Positions 35,160-44,130 of a DNA stretch of 64,000 nucleotides are shown here, in pieces (position 1 is the stretch's first letter; every line of letters starts with the position of its first letter). Made by a program: the position numbers and the translations under genes. The stretch is from positions 558,001 through 622,000 of the forward strand of contig OZ244789.1 in assembly GCA_965219705.1 (NCBI GenBank), in the 5' to 3' direction. The notes under the pieces were generated by a model, which was not told where the DNA came from, did no database searches, and was given only the letters and a program-made list of their open reading frames with translations. This DNA comes from JAJECS01 sp965219705. Lineage in GTDB: Bacteria; Chloroflexota; UBA11872.

Positions 35160-37022
35160 GTGAGAGATGCCCGGCAAGATACTGGGAATGAAAACGTGGC
35201 GGACGACTCGGTAGCACACGATGGCGCGCGTTTAGCGCTTCGCACTCTATCAGTCGATAATCTGCGCTCGCTGCGCGATTTGCCGCCTGTCCCTCTTGAG
35301 CCAGATCTGACCATCCTCGCGGGACAGAACGGTGGCGGCAAGACATCGTTTATCGATGCCCTGTCGATACTTCTTGCTGGCAGCCCGCCCAGCGAGGAGG
35401 CTCGCTCGTCGAGCGATCGCGACATTACCGTAACCGGCGGCTTCACTACGTCCGACGAATCCGAATGCCTGAGCGTCCGAGCAACTATCTCGACGGGACG
35501 GGTACAGCGCGAAGTCCTACGCCGTGTGCATCAGCATTTCGGCAATCCACCTGAAAGCATGACCATCCAGGAACTTCGACAAGCGTTCGCATCTGCCGGA
35601 ATCGAATCGCCGGGAGGTACGACCAAGGCTCCGTTCGTCGAAGCTGCAACGGCATGGATCGGCCAGCGCCCTCTGGAGGAACTGCAGGAGGCATGGGTCG
35701 CCCTGCCGCCTGAAGCGGCTGCCCAACTGCCTCAACTAACCGTCTTTCGCTCACAAGATGCCGCGGACCAACCTGCCCAGATCAGCCGCCTAATAATGCG
35801 GGAATCACAGAGGCTGCTGGCAACTGCAGCGTACACCCCTCGCCTGAATGAAATCGCTGCCGAGATTCAGGAAGGCATCGAACCTGTTCTGACTATCATC
35901 AAATCGATGATTGGGCGTTACTGTCCTGGTATCAATGATGTCGCAATTACCACGAGTTTTGATTTCTCACGCGTCAGTCCGCAGGTGCATATGCGGCTCA
36001 CGAAGAGTAGCGGTGAATCTATTGACCTCAACGAGGCAGGCTCAGGCCTAACACAACGTGTAGGGCTCGCGATGTATGCGGCGACTCTCGCGACCTTGCA
36101 AGAAACAACAGCAGACACCGTTGGGACGCTGTTGGCTTACGACGAGCCTGACACCCACCTTGACTACCAGGCTCAGCGCGAACCGTTCGAGATCATCCGT
36201 GGGCAGGGAAACCTACCACATGTGCAAGTGGTGGTCGCAACGCACTCTGTCAACCTGATCGACACAGTCACTCTTAAATCTCTCCGCCACTTTCGGCTAG
36301 AGGGTCCGCGGACCCGAGTAGATATCCCCTCTGACTATGGAGGCGGTGACGAATCAGCGTTCGTAGGCGACCTTGTTTCGGGGCTCGGCGTGCGCAATTC
36401 TGTGCTTCTCAGTGAAAAGTGCTTCCTTGTGGTCGAGGGCTCAACCGAAGAACGAGCGCTCCTGATTCTCTTCAAGAAGATCACAGGCGAGACCTTAGCT
36501 GGAGCGGGGATTACGCTCGTCAACACGGGCGGAGCCGGCAGCGTTCGGAGACTGGTGGAAGTCCTCATAAGGCAGTTGAAACGCTCGGTCGTGGTTCTTG
36601 TTGACGAAGACGCGAGACGTAGCCCCGGCAGGATCAACGAAGAGTGGTTCTCCGAAATGCAGCTGGCGGAGGGCACCAACGGATTCTTCACCGGCACGAA
36701 GGAATTCGAAGACGCATTCGACGACGAGGTGTGGTTGCGCGTTGCAAAGGAGCGCTTCCCGCTCAACGACGGAACCGAGTGGCAACTGAACGATTTAGCC
36801 GATGCGCGCGCTGGTGAACACGGAATGGGACAGGCTCTTGAGAACTTATTCTCGCGGCGATTGCATGTTCGGGTGAGCAAGCCGCAGATAGGGGAGGCGC
36901 TGGCGCGCACGGTAGCAGACGATGAGATCCCTGACGCAATTCGTAGGGCCATCTCAGCAGCACTGGACATCTCCAAGGATACGGGAGGAAATGATGAATC
37001 AACAGATTTGCGCGGCGATTAA
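35160..37022 (+). CDS. OLD-family ATPase-nuclease (AAA plus Toprim)
   Basis: 620 residues from GTG 35160; a GTG at 35196 is an alternative start. Walker A AGQNGGGKTSFID lies near residue 55; GSGLTQRVGLAMYAATLATL and LLAYDEPDTHLD are the signature and Walker B regions; VVVATHSVNLIDTV follows. The C-terminal Toprim domain has CFLVVEGSTEERALLILF (near residue 422) and SVVVLVDEDARRS (near 477). OLD-family enzymes include the phage P2 OLD exclusion protein and GajA of Gabija. No UvrD-like GajB follows; instead a small gene overlaps the 3' end. It is likely an antiviral nuclease. Confidence 0.8.
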   Translation: MRDARQDTGNENVADDSVAHDGARLALRTLSVDNLRSLRDLPPVPLEPDLTILAGQNGGGKTSFIDALSILLAGSPPSEEARSSSDRDITVTGGFTTSDESECLSVRATISTGRVQREVLRRVHQHFGNPPESMTIQELRQAFASAGIESPGGTTKAPFVEAATAWIGQRPLEELQEAWVALPPEAAAQLPQLTVFRSQDAADQPAQISRLIMRESQRLLATAAYTPRLNEIAAEIQEGIEPVLTIIKSMIGRYCPGINDVAITTSFDFSRVSPQVHMRLTKSSGESIDLNEAGSGLTQRVGLAMYAATLATLQETTADTVGTLLAYDEPDTHLDYQAQREPFEIIRGQGNLPHVQVVVATHSVNLIDTVTLKSLRHFRLEGPRTRVDIPSDYGGGDESAFVGDLVSGLGVRNSVLLSEKCFLVVEGSTEERALLILFKKITGETLAGAGITLVNTGGAGSVRRLVEVLIRQLKRSVVVLVDEDARRSPGRINEEWFSEMQLAEGTNGFFTGTKEFEDAFDDEVWLRVAKERFPLNDGTEWQLNDLADARAGEHGMGQALENLFSRRLHVRVSKPQIGEALARTVADDEIPDAIRRAISAALDISKDTGGNDESTDLRGD

Positions 37023-37284
37023 GTCCAAGCACCACCTAGTGTTCAACTTCGATGGACTCCCACGGGAAATTGAGCCGCACGGCCACGGGATATCCTCCAC
37101 GGGCAAGGAAGTCGTGCGAGGCTTCCAAACCGCCGGGCAAAGCTCAAGCGGGCCGCTCGGGTGGCGCCTGTGGGACGTAGCGAAGATGAAATCGCTCCGT
37201 GTGTCCGCGGCTACCTTCTCGGAGGCCCGACCTGGATATGCGCGGGGTGACTCATATATGCATCCCGTGCATTGCGAAGTCTAG
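36994..37284 (+). CDS. Small WYL-like protein overlapping the OLD nuclease gene
   Basis: About 96 residues. ATG 36994 is preceded by GGGAGGAAATG and overlaps the nuclease 3' end by 29 bases. The sequence AAIKSKHHLVFNFDGLPREI followed by EPHGHGISSTGKEVVRGFQT, GWRLWDVAKM and a closing HCEV matches a family of small beta-rich proteins related to WYL domains, which often bind nucleotides or DNA ends. The overlap implies coupled translation with the nuclease, so it could be a partner or regulator. Confidence 0.55.
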   Translation: MNQQICAAIKSKHHLVFNFDGLPREIEPHGHGISSTGKEVVRGFQTAGQSSSGPLGWRLWDVAKMKSLRVSAATFSEARPGYARGDSYMHPVHCEV

Positions 37285-37324
37285 CCAGCTGTCCGTAAAC
37301 CATGGGCATTTTGCCGGCTACCGC

Positions 37325-38524
37325 CAATTGAGACCTTTGCGTAATTCCAGGGCCGGGGCGGAAAATCGTGCGTTGCCGTCCTGACGATTGGGGAGTGGTC
37401 GGATGCACCGCGATATGGGCCAGCCGTCGCTGGCGGAAGTGTTGGTGTCGGAGACCCTCGGCCAGAACCAGCGGCTGGAGCGAATCGCCGCCGCGGTGGA
37501 CTGGGACCGGCTCGGTCAAGTGGTGGCCGGCGTGCACGCGGCACCGCGCGGGCGGCCCAGCTATCCGCCGCTGCTGATGGTCAAGGTGCTGCTGCTGGAG
37601 CAGTGGTACACCCTCTCGGACCCCCAGATGGAAGAGGCGCTCGGCGACCGGCTCTCCTTCCGGCGCTTCGTGGGGCTGGGGCTGGAGGACGGCACGCCGG
37701 ACCATTCCACGATCAGCCGCTTTCGGACCGAACTGGAGCGGCAGAGGGTGAGCGAAGCGCTGTTCTTGGAGGTGGCGGCCCAGTTGGAGGCGCAGGGCTT
37801 GGTGCTGAAGCAGGGCACGCTGTTGGACGCCACGCTGGTGGCGGCCCAGGTGCGCCGCCCGCCGCTGGCGGCGGGGCGCGGCGCGCGGAGTGCCACCGAC
37901 CCGGAGGCGGCCTGGACGCAGACGGGGCGGGGCGGCCGGTCGCACTTCGGCTACAAGGTGCATCTGGGGGTGGATGCGGACACGGGGGTGGTGCGGCGGG
38001 CGGCGTTGACCCCCGCCAACGTCTACGAGAGCGAGGTGGCCGACGCGTTGGTGAGCGGGGACGAGCAGGCGGTCTATGGCGACCGGGCGTATGAATCCAA
38101 CCGCCGGCGCCAGTGGCTGCGGGCCCAGGGGATCAACGACCGGATCATGCACCGCTCCCACAAGCATCAGCGGGCCCTCCCCTACTGGCAGCAGCGGCGC
38201 CACGCCCTCATCGCGCCCCGCCGGGCGTTGGTGGAGAAGGTCTTCGGCACGCTCAAGCGCAGCTATGGCTACCCGCGGGTCCGCTACCGCGGCCTGGGGC
38301 GCAACGCCGTGGAGCTGTGGTTCAAGCTCATGGCCTACAACCTGCGCAAAGCGGACACCTTGGCCTGGGGCGCCGCCTGACCCCGGGCGCGGTGCGCCTC
38401 GGGCTGGCGTGATCTCCGCCCCAGCGCGGCGGTGGAGGTGCGCTGGGGCAGCTGCGCCAGCTCCCGCGCCCCGTCGGCAGCCCTCCCCACGGGCCATCCC
38501 CCAATTATTCAAAGGTCTCCAATT
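37325..38524 (+). mobile_element. IS5-family insertion sequence 2 with target duplication
   Basis: The element spans 37330-38519 (1190 bases). Both ends begin GAGACCTTTG on the inward-reading strand and share TAATT a few bases on. CAATT occurs directly outside both ends (37325-37329 and 38520-38524) and is a likely target duplication. The intact duplication suggests a fairly recent insertion. It lies just downstream of the small gene after the OLD nuclease. Confidence 0.75.
37403..38380 (+). CDS. IS5-family transposase
   Basis: 325 residues from ATG 37403, which has GGGGAG nine bases upstream. The N-terminal helical domain (RGRPSYPPLLMVKVLLLEQW, YTLSDPQMEEALGDRLSF) is followed by DDE_Tnp_1 motifs: GTLLDATLVAAQV, HFGYKVHLGVDADTGVVRRA, VYGDRAYES and RALVEKVFGTLKRSYGY. 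All catalytic residues are present and the frame is intact. It differs from the transposase of IS5 element 1. Confidence 0.85.
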   Translation: MHRDMGQPSLAEVLVSETLGQNQRLERIAAAVDWDRLGQVVAGVHAAPRGRPSYPPLLMVKVLLLEQWYTLSDPQMEEALGDRLSFRRFVGLGLEDGTPDHSTISRFRTELERQRVSEALFLEVAAQLEAQGLVLKQGTLLDATLVAAQVRRPPLAAGRGARSATDPEAAWTQTGRGGRSHFGYKVHLGVDADTGVVRRAALTPANVYESEVADALVSGDEQAVYGDRAYESNRRRQWLRAQGINDRIMHRSHKHQRALPYWQQRRHALIAPRRALVEKVFGTLKRSYGYPRVRYRGLGRNAVELWFKLMAYNLRKADTLAWGAA

Positions 38525-38609
38525 GGGGAACGTTCATGTCCCGTCCCGATGCTCTCGACCATGGTGGGCCGATGTGGGCTTAGCGGGACTCGAACTATAC
38601 GGCTGAGTA

Positions 38610-39259
38610 CTTAGAAGGACCGCGTGGACATGCGCCGCCGCTGCGCGACGCCAAACCTGTTACGGCGCTAGCGCCGATCTACAGACCGTTGCCCTCCTCC
38701 AGGAGCAATGGCAAGGAAATTTTACGCTATTTCGAGGAACATTCAGCCTCCGCCAACGCCAGGAATCCGCGCGTCACAGCCTCCACCGCCGGGCGTCGGA
38801 ACGTGGCCCAGAGGTGTTGGCGGCTGCGTAGGCCCATTCGAGCCGCGATGGCGGTCACGGGCCGGACCTCGCAGTACAGCCGCAGCGCCAGGACCTGCCG
38901 CGCCGTTAGGATCGCCGACGCCCGCTCGATCGCCTTCTGGATGAGCGCCCGCGCCGCATGAACGTCGGCGAGGGCGCTTCGGCGAAAGCGCTGGCGCGCC
39001 AGCCGTTGCACGCCCGGGAGTCCGACTAGCGCTGAGTCGAGCAAGCGATAGCCGTCCGCACGGTGGCGCAGAGCGTCGTCGACCCACCAGTACTACGCCG
39101 CGAACCACCGGCGACCGCGGCGCGCTGCACGGTGTGCGTGTGGCCGCCCCGGGGTCGGAGTAGGGGCTGTCAGGGGCATTCGCATCCTTAGGATGAACGG
39201 TCGGTGTAGCCCCAGGGTTCCGCCGCAATGCGCCGGCAGGAAGGCAGGATGCCGCAAGC
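38610..39259 (-). repeat. Dispersed helix-turn-helix element, copy 4
   Basis: It starts CTTAGAAGGACC at 38610, with AACCTGTTACGGC and a GGCGCTAGCGCC palindrome, then GGAGCAATGGCAAGGAAATT and the gene. The upstream box is degenerate here (AGGATGCCGCAAGC instead of AGGATTCCGTAAGC). This copy is the most diverged. Confidence 0.6.
38727..39179 (-). pseudogene. Helix-turn-helix protein of the dispersed element, copy 4, amber mutant
   Basis: 453 bases, exactly the length of copies 1 and 2. From ATG 39177-39179 (MPLTAPTPTPGRPHAHRAAR) the frame hits TAG where copy 2 has the TAC of FAAYYRW. Downstream the frame stays open and conserved (YWWVDDALRHRADGYRLLDS, LTARQVLALRLYCEVRPVTA, IAARMGLRSRQHLWATFRRP). 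A single nonsense mutation in otherwise conserved sequence suggests recent loss. Confidence 0.65.
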
Positions 39260-39436
39260 AGCAGCGAGCGGCCGCGAGAGCTATCAGGGCCGCACCCAAG
39301 GCTGTCCCCCGTGTCCTGGGAACTGCCAAATATGGCCCCAGAGCCCGCCGGGATGAACCACCCCCGTCGCCAAATCTCGCGAAGAGGACGGCCTAGGTGT
39401 ACTGACCACAGAGCAACGGTGTTGGAGCGTCAAGGG

Positions 39437-40382
39437 TTAGGCCATGGTCGGGTCCCAGGTGGTCTGGGATTTGCAGAGCGCGTTGCCGAGGACGAGAAGC
39501 TTGCGCATGCAGGCGACGAGGGCCACCGTGGGCGGCTTGCCGGCCGCGATGCGGCGCTGGTAGCAGGCGCGCAGCGTGGGGTTGACGCGGGTGGCCGTCA
39601 GGGCGGCCATGGAGAGCGCGGCGCGGACCTGGGCGCGCCCGCCCCAGCAACTCCGCCGCCCGCGCCACGCGCCGCTGTCGCGGTTGAAGGGCGCGACCCT
39701 GACGAGGGCGACGACCTGCTGGCGGGAGCAGGTCCCGAGTTCGGGCACTTCGGCCAGCAAGACGGTGGCGGCCACGGGCCCGATCCCGGGGCTGCTCGGC
39801 AGCCAGGCGGCGCGCGCGCGCCGCGCGGGCTCCGCCGGCACCAGGGCCGCCAGCTGGCGGTCGACCTGCGCGAGGGCCGCGGTCAGCGCGGCGGCCAGGG
39901 GGTCGAAGCCCAGGTCCAGGTGGGCACGGTCGTGGCGGCGCCGCTGCTGCTCGGCCGCGCGGTCCGCGACCAGTTGGCGCCGGCGGCGGCTGAGGAGCTG
40001 GAGGTCCTGGACGGCGGCGCTGGGTTGGGGCCGCAGCGGAGGCCGCACCGCGGCCGCGAACCGCGCCAGCACGCGCGCGTCCAGCCGGTCGGTCTTGGCC
40101 AGGATGCCGTGGGCGCGGGCGAAGTCGCGCGTCTGGCGCGGATTGACGACGACGACCGGCAGGCCAGCGGCGCGCAGGGCGGCGACCACGGCCCGCTCGT
40201 CGCCACCGCTGGCTTCCAGCACGAGGCGGGTCGGCCGCAGCGCCTCGAGCTGCCCCGGCAACCGCCGCCGGCCGCCGCGTGCGCGCGGGACCGTCCAGGT
40301 TCGTCCCCGTGGGCTGCACGGCCACGTCCAACCGGGCCTGCGCCACATCGATCCCCACCGTCACGTCCGCTGGTGCCGCCAT
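39437..40382 (-). pseudogene. IS110-family transposase, frameshifted
   Basis: The N-terminus (ATG 40380-40382, MAAPADVTVGIDVAQARLDV) carries the first Asp of the RuvC-like DEDD domain. Near 40270 the reading frame changes to PTRLVLEASGGDERAVVAAL, ARAHGILAKTDRLDARVLAR and, in the C-terminal Tnp20 domain, WLPSSPGIGPVAATVLLAEV and ALSMAALTATRVNPTLRACY. The two frames together cover a full IS110 transposase. The roughly 200 bases upstream (40383-40590) are non-coding, where IS110 elements usually encode a guide (bridge) RNA. Confidence 0.65.
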
Positions 40383-40562
40383 TGGGTACCCTCCGGCAAC
40401 GCTGGCCACGCGCCCTGCCTGGCCGATGCGGGCTCGTGCTCACGGCCCCGGCAACTGTTCGAGCTCTGGGCCAGCGTGCGGGCCGGGACGACCCTGCGCT
40501 GTAGCGGTCTCCGACGACCAAGGTGTGATCGGTCTGTCCCGGCCCGTTCACGGTGACCTTGG

Positions 40563-41516
40563 TCAATCCAAGGCGCGCGAACATACAAGGTGTGAGACAC
40601 GGCTGACGGGCGGGAGGCCGTCCAGCGAGCCGTGGGGGCGCCGGCGGTTATACCACCGCAGCCAGCCGATGAGAGCCCGCGTGCGATGGGCGCTTGAGGG
40701 ATAGGCGAAGGCATAGGCCCAACTTCGCAGCAGGAGCTGGATGAAGCGTTCCGCTTTGCCGTTGGTGCGGGGCGTGTACGGGCGCGTGCGCAGGTGCCGC
40801 AAGTCGTGCGCCGCGCAGTGCTGCCGCCACGCGTGCGAGCTATAGGCGGGCCCGTTATCCGTCATCACCGCCCGCACCACGATGCCCTGCGCGCGGAACC
40901 AGGCGAGCGCGCGGTCCAGGAAGGCCAGGGCGTCGGCCTGGCGGTCACTGGGCCGCACCTCGGCATAGGCCAGGCGCGAGTGGTCGTCGACGGCCACGTG
41001 CACGTGCTGCCAGCCGGCGCCGGGGCTGCGGGTCACCCCATCGCGGGTGATGCGCTTGCCGACGTGCCAGCAACGGCCCAGCTTCTTGGTGTCGAGGTGC
41101 AGCAGCTCGCCGGGAGAGGCGCGCTCGTAGCGCACGACCGGGGGCCGTGGAGCGCGCGGGCGGCGAGAGTGGCCCAACCGCCGCAGCACCTTGCCCACGG
41201 TCGAGGCGGGGCGCCCCAACAACGCCCCGAGCGTGACCGGTCCCGCGCCGCTGCGCCGGCGCGCGGCCAGGATCTCCGCCTCCGCCGTGGGGCTGAGCCG
41301 CCGGGGCTGGTGCTGGGGCGTGGACGGGCGCTCCTGCAACCCCACCCAGCCCGCGGTCACATAGCGCTGCCACCAGCGATAGCCCGTCGCGCGGCTCGCG
41401 CCGACCGCCTGGGCCGCGCCCCCCGGACTCATGCCGCCCACCATCGCGGCGACCGCGCGGCACCGCGACTCGAACGAATAGCGCATCCGCTGCGGGCCTG
41501 GCGTGGCATCATCCAT
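40563..41516 (-). CDS. IS481-family transposase
   Basis: 317 residues from ATG 41514-41516 with GGAGG seven bases upstream. A helix-turn-helix N-terminus (GGAAQAVGASRATGYRWWQR) precedes an rve integrase core with Asp in LLHLDTKKLG, Asp in VVRAVMTDNGPAYSS and Glu in PRTNGKAERFIQLLL. The frame crosses the left terminal repeat and takes its stop codon from flanking DNA, so the last residues are not IS-encoded. It is probably functional. Confidence 0.8.
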   Translation of the reverse strand: MDDATPGPQRMRYSFESRCRAVAAMVGGMSPGGAAQAVGASRATGYRWWQRYVTAGWVGLQERPSTPQHQPRRLSPTAEAEILAARRRSGAGPVTLGALLGRPASTVGKVLRRLGHSRRPRAPRPPVVRYERASPGELLHLDTKKLGRCWHVGKRITRDGVTRSPGAGWQHVHVAVDDHSRLAYAEVRPSDRQADALAFLDRALAWFRAQGIVVRAVMTDNGPAYSSHAWRQHCAAHDLRHLRTRPYTPRTNGKAERFIQLLLRSWAYAFAYPSSAHRTRALIGWLRWYNRRRPHGSLDGLPPVSRVSHLVCSRALD

Positions 41517-41593
41517 CGGGACCTCCGGCGAGATGTTGGTGTGTGATAACCCCAAGTCTCGTTGGCGGTCCCGCTCCTGTCAGGTGTCTCGCA
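40591..41593 (-). mobile_element. IS481-family insertion sequence
   Basis: About 1003 bases. The left end TGTGAGACACGGCTGACGGG and the right end read inward TGCGAGACACCTGACAGGAG form imperfect terminal inverted repeats. No clear target duplication was seen. It is inserted at the non-coding end of the neighbouring IS110 element. Confidence 0.65.
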
Positions 41594-41877
41594 GGTGTGT
41601 AGTCAGTACACCTAGTCGACCGGGACAGGCCGAACCGCGAGCGTAGATCCTTGCCCCACCGCTCGTGAAGAACTCCCGTCCCACAGGCCGGGCCTCGGAT
41701 CTGATTGCAGACCCAGAACGAACCTCAACGTGAAGCTTCTCGTTTGTATCCCGTTTTCGTGGCCCTTGACGGTAGGCAAGGCACGGAGCAGCCACTTGCA
41801 CTTTAGGTCGTCAGCGCGATCCCTAGTCTCAAACCTGACAGGCCGAACGGCCTAACGGGGTTAAGTCAGCGCGTGCT

Positions 41878-42579
41878 TCAAGAACGATTCGCGGCGGACA
41901 CGGTTGACCAGACAGGCTTACCGGGTCCGGTGGCGTTCTCGCTGACCTCGTACGGCTCTTCAAAGACCATCGGAGTCGAGGTTGCGGATCGTGGTTCAAT
42001 GTACAGATCGCCTTCACGCCGCCCACGCGGCTGTCGGACAAGGTAGCCCTCTCGGTCCAGATTTGCCAATCTATTTGCCGCAGCGCTAGGTCTTATGCCC
42101 TCCGTCGCAGCTAGCCTGGATGCCGTCACTTGGCCGCCGAGCACGATAATGGTGTCCAGGGTGCTTCTTTCTGTTTTCGTTAAGGCACCGACTGGAGTTC
42201 CTTCCCGTAGATCGAACGGCGAACGGGAAAGATAGAGCGGCAATTGATGTGCTTGGGCCATGTAGCGAATGAAATCACCAACCCCTGGGTCGGTGGTGCT
42301 GATCACGAGGCGGACCGATCCATGCTCGCCGCCTCGAATCCGCTGGGCGAGCGGGAGTACCAACTCCTGCAAACTGGACGGAGTGAAAGCGATGCCCGCC
42401 AGGTCTAAGACAAGAACTTGCGGATCATCAACAAGGCTGAGCTGTTTGGCTAGCCGATCGCGAGTGAGAGACGCCAACTCTAGGTCCTTGAGCAACAGAG
42501 TGGTCGTTGGCTCGGTGTCAGACGATCCCCGAATAAGGCTCGACAGAAAGACGATTCGTGCTCCAGGGGACTCACTCAC
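41878..42579 (-). CDS. STAS-like plus winged-helix protein of the ubiquitin-like operon
   Basis: 233 residues, 42 bases downstream of the E1 gene. The first half has DPQVLVLDLAGIAFTPSSLQ and RLVISTTDPGVGDFIRYMAQ, a beta-alpha pattern like STAS or DUF4325 domains. The second half (ALTKTERSTLDTIIVLGGQV, TASRLAATEGIRPSAAANRL, NLDREGYLVRQPRGRREGDL) is a clear winged helix. It may regulate the operon, perhaps through the palindrome before the Ubl gene, or be a target or effector of conjugation. I know of no described operon with this fifth member, but cannot search. Confidence 0.55.
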   Translation of the reverse strand: MSESPGARIVFLSSLIRGSSDTEPTTTLLLKDLELASLTRDRLAKQLSLVDDPQVLVLDLAGIAFTPSSLQELVLPLAQRIRGGEHGSVRLVISTTDPGVGDFIRYMAQAHQLPLYLSRSPFDLREGTPVGALTKTERSTLDTIIVLGGQVTASRLAATEGIRPSAAANRLANLDREGYLVRQPRGRREGDLYIEPRSATSTPMVFEEPYEVSENATGPGKPVWSTVSAANRS

Positions 42580-42621
42580 AATGGTGCCCCCTAAACTTCC
42601 TGAGCTTGATTCAACGCCGAG

Positions 42622-44130
42622 CTAGGATTCGGCCCCTGTCGCATACTTAGCCCGAAAGGCGGCGATAAAGTCGCAATCCTCACAGATACAGCTACCCGTT
42701 CCAGCCTTGAGCGCCGATTGGGGTGAAGGATCGCCGAGGGGACGCAATACGTCAAGCCGTCGCACGAGGGTCCTGCGTTGAGCACCGGCGGTCAACACAT
42801 CGCGTACCGCTTCCGCAGCCAGCAGCATACCGGCAAGAGCCGATTGAAAAGCAAGCGGAACTTGCAGTTCTCTCGGAGTAGCACCGGCTTCTCCGAGAGG
42901 AATGATACCGCCTCCGCAGACGCCCTCTACCCAAAGCTCATGTATCGGCCTGCCCACATAGGGATCCAGGGTCTTGGCCGGAAGGTCCCAAGCAGTAGCA
43001 ACCGCGTCGCAGAGTTTCTTGCCGGTCGCCTGTCCGCTTCCGAGCAGAACACGAACCCTATCCTGAAATTGAGGGATCCTAAGTCCTTGAGCGACAAGTT
43101 GGTCTTGGCTCTTGGATTTCCGGGTCGGCAGGTAGAGGCATGCAAGACAGGCGTCTGGACCCAAGAAAGAGTGAGAGGATACGCCGAGATCGCCTACTTG
43201 GGTCCACGCGTTAGCGATCCAACGTGGCAGGCTCCCTTGCACTGCTCGCCTGTCACGGGCGGAATCGAGGGCAACCAGAACGCGTTCCCACTCATAGCCC
43301 TCTTCCGCGAGGAATGACGCCCAGGTTCCCCGATGAGGAAGCGCCTGCAGCGCTCCCCCAAATGATCTGCCAACGATCTCAACCTTGATGCCGCATACGT
43401 CCCCCCGTGCACAAAGAACGTAGCGCTGGAGGTTGCCAAGCTCGACAGCTTGTGGATCGACTAAGTAGATCTGGCCGATGAGCGGTGTGCGCGCTAGGGC
43501 CCAGGCGGCGCTGTTTCCCACCGCCCCAACGCCGACTAACACCAGGGGATCAGTCAGTGTGGCCGCCGTAGGGCTGGGGAAGGAGGCGGCCTCGGAAGGG
43601 AAGCTTATATCGGTATCAAGTAAGATTGTGCCGTCGTGGAGGAAGAGGAAGCGAAACAAGTTGGCTGCCGCCAGGCAGGCGGCAAAGCCGGCTCCAAAGG
43701 GGTTGCTGAGGTCGCTGGTCCTGTATGGGCCCTGAGTGCCGACTCGGGCCAGCCAGCCATCGCAACCGGCATATACAATTGGGGCTTCGATGGCCGGTGC
43801 GTCCATGCCTATCGAGAGACCTACAGTGGCAGTACGAGCTTTAGACGACTCGATGTTGGGATTGATGCTAGCGGCTAATGCCATCAGTTCATCGGCGAAC
43901 CGATCGACGGCGGGATCGGTGGCAAACGTCAGGCTTGGGTACAGGCGTGCCGCCAGCCTGACGGAGAGATCGAGGAGCTCGCGCCCGTCGCGGCTGGTAG
44001 CCGCCTCCTCGCCGAAGGCGATTGCCACTCGGACACCCTCGAGTTTTTTGGTAAAGGCGTCGGTTTGAAACCCTTGGAGCACTTGCGAGATAGCAACTGC
44101 ATCACGAGGAAAGAAATCAGCTAACGCCAT
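42622..44130 (-). CDS. E1-like (ThiF-fold) ubiquitin-like activating enzyme
   Basis: 502 residues from ATG 44128-44130, overlapping the JAB gene by 14 bases. The N-terminal 190 residues are a separate alpha/beta domain. The ThiF/E1 domain follows: LVGVGAVGNSAAWALART (nucleotide-binding glycine loop, near residue 200), IYLVDPQAVELGNLQRYVL and VLVALDSARDRRAVQ, then CLACLYL. Near the end is CICEDCDF, a possible metal site. Cys in LWVEGVCGGGI is a candidate thioester residue. E1 enzymes adenylate the C-terminal Gly of a Ubl. It lies in one operon with Ubl, E2-like and JAB genes. Confidence 0.8.
   Translation of the reverse strand: MALADFFPRDAVAISQVLQGFQTDAFTKKLEGVRVAIAFGEEAATSRDGRELLDLSVRLAARLYPSLTFATDPAVDRFADELMALAASINPNIESSKARTATVGLSIGMDAPAIEAPIVYAGCDGWLARVGTQGPYRTSDLSNPFGAGFAACLAAANLFRFLFLHDGTILLDTDISFPSEAASFPSPTAATLTDPLVLVGVGAVGNSAAWALARTPLIGQIYLVDPQAVELGNLQRYVLCARGDVCGIKVEIVGRSFGGALQALPHRGTWASFLAEEGYEWERVLVALDSARDRRAVQGSLPRWIANAWTQVGDLGVSSHSFLGPDACLACLYLPTRKSKSQDQLVAQGLRIPQFQDRVRVLLGSGQATGKKLCDAVATAWDLPAKTLDPYVGRPIHELWVEGVCGGGIIPLGEAGATPRELQVPLAFQSALAGMLLAAEAVRDVLTAGAQRRTLVRRLDVLRPLGDPSPQSALKAGTGSCICEDCDFIAAFRAKYATGAES

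Larger units (their letters stand above)
39393..41614. repeat. 18-base inverted repeats bracketing two IS elements
   Basis: CTAGGTGTACTGACCACA at 39393-39410 recurs in inverted orientation at 41597-41614 with 17 of 18 matches. Between them lie an IS110-type and an IS481-type transposase gene. The right copy stands 3 bases outside the IS481 end. This may mark a composite element or the ends of a third element. Confidence 0.55.

Noticed and set aside
37211..38512. 433-codon minus-strand open frame
   Set aside because: Antisense to the complete IS5 transposase and spans its terminal repeats.
38570..38602. tRNA-like T-arm (GGGACTCGAAC on the plus strand)
   Set aside because: The flanking bases do not form a T-stem and no anticodon or D-arm is found.
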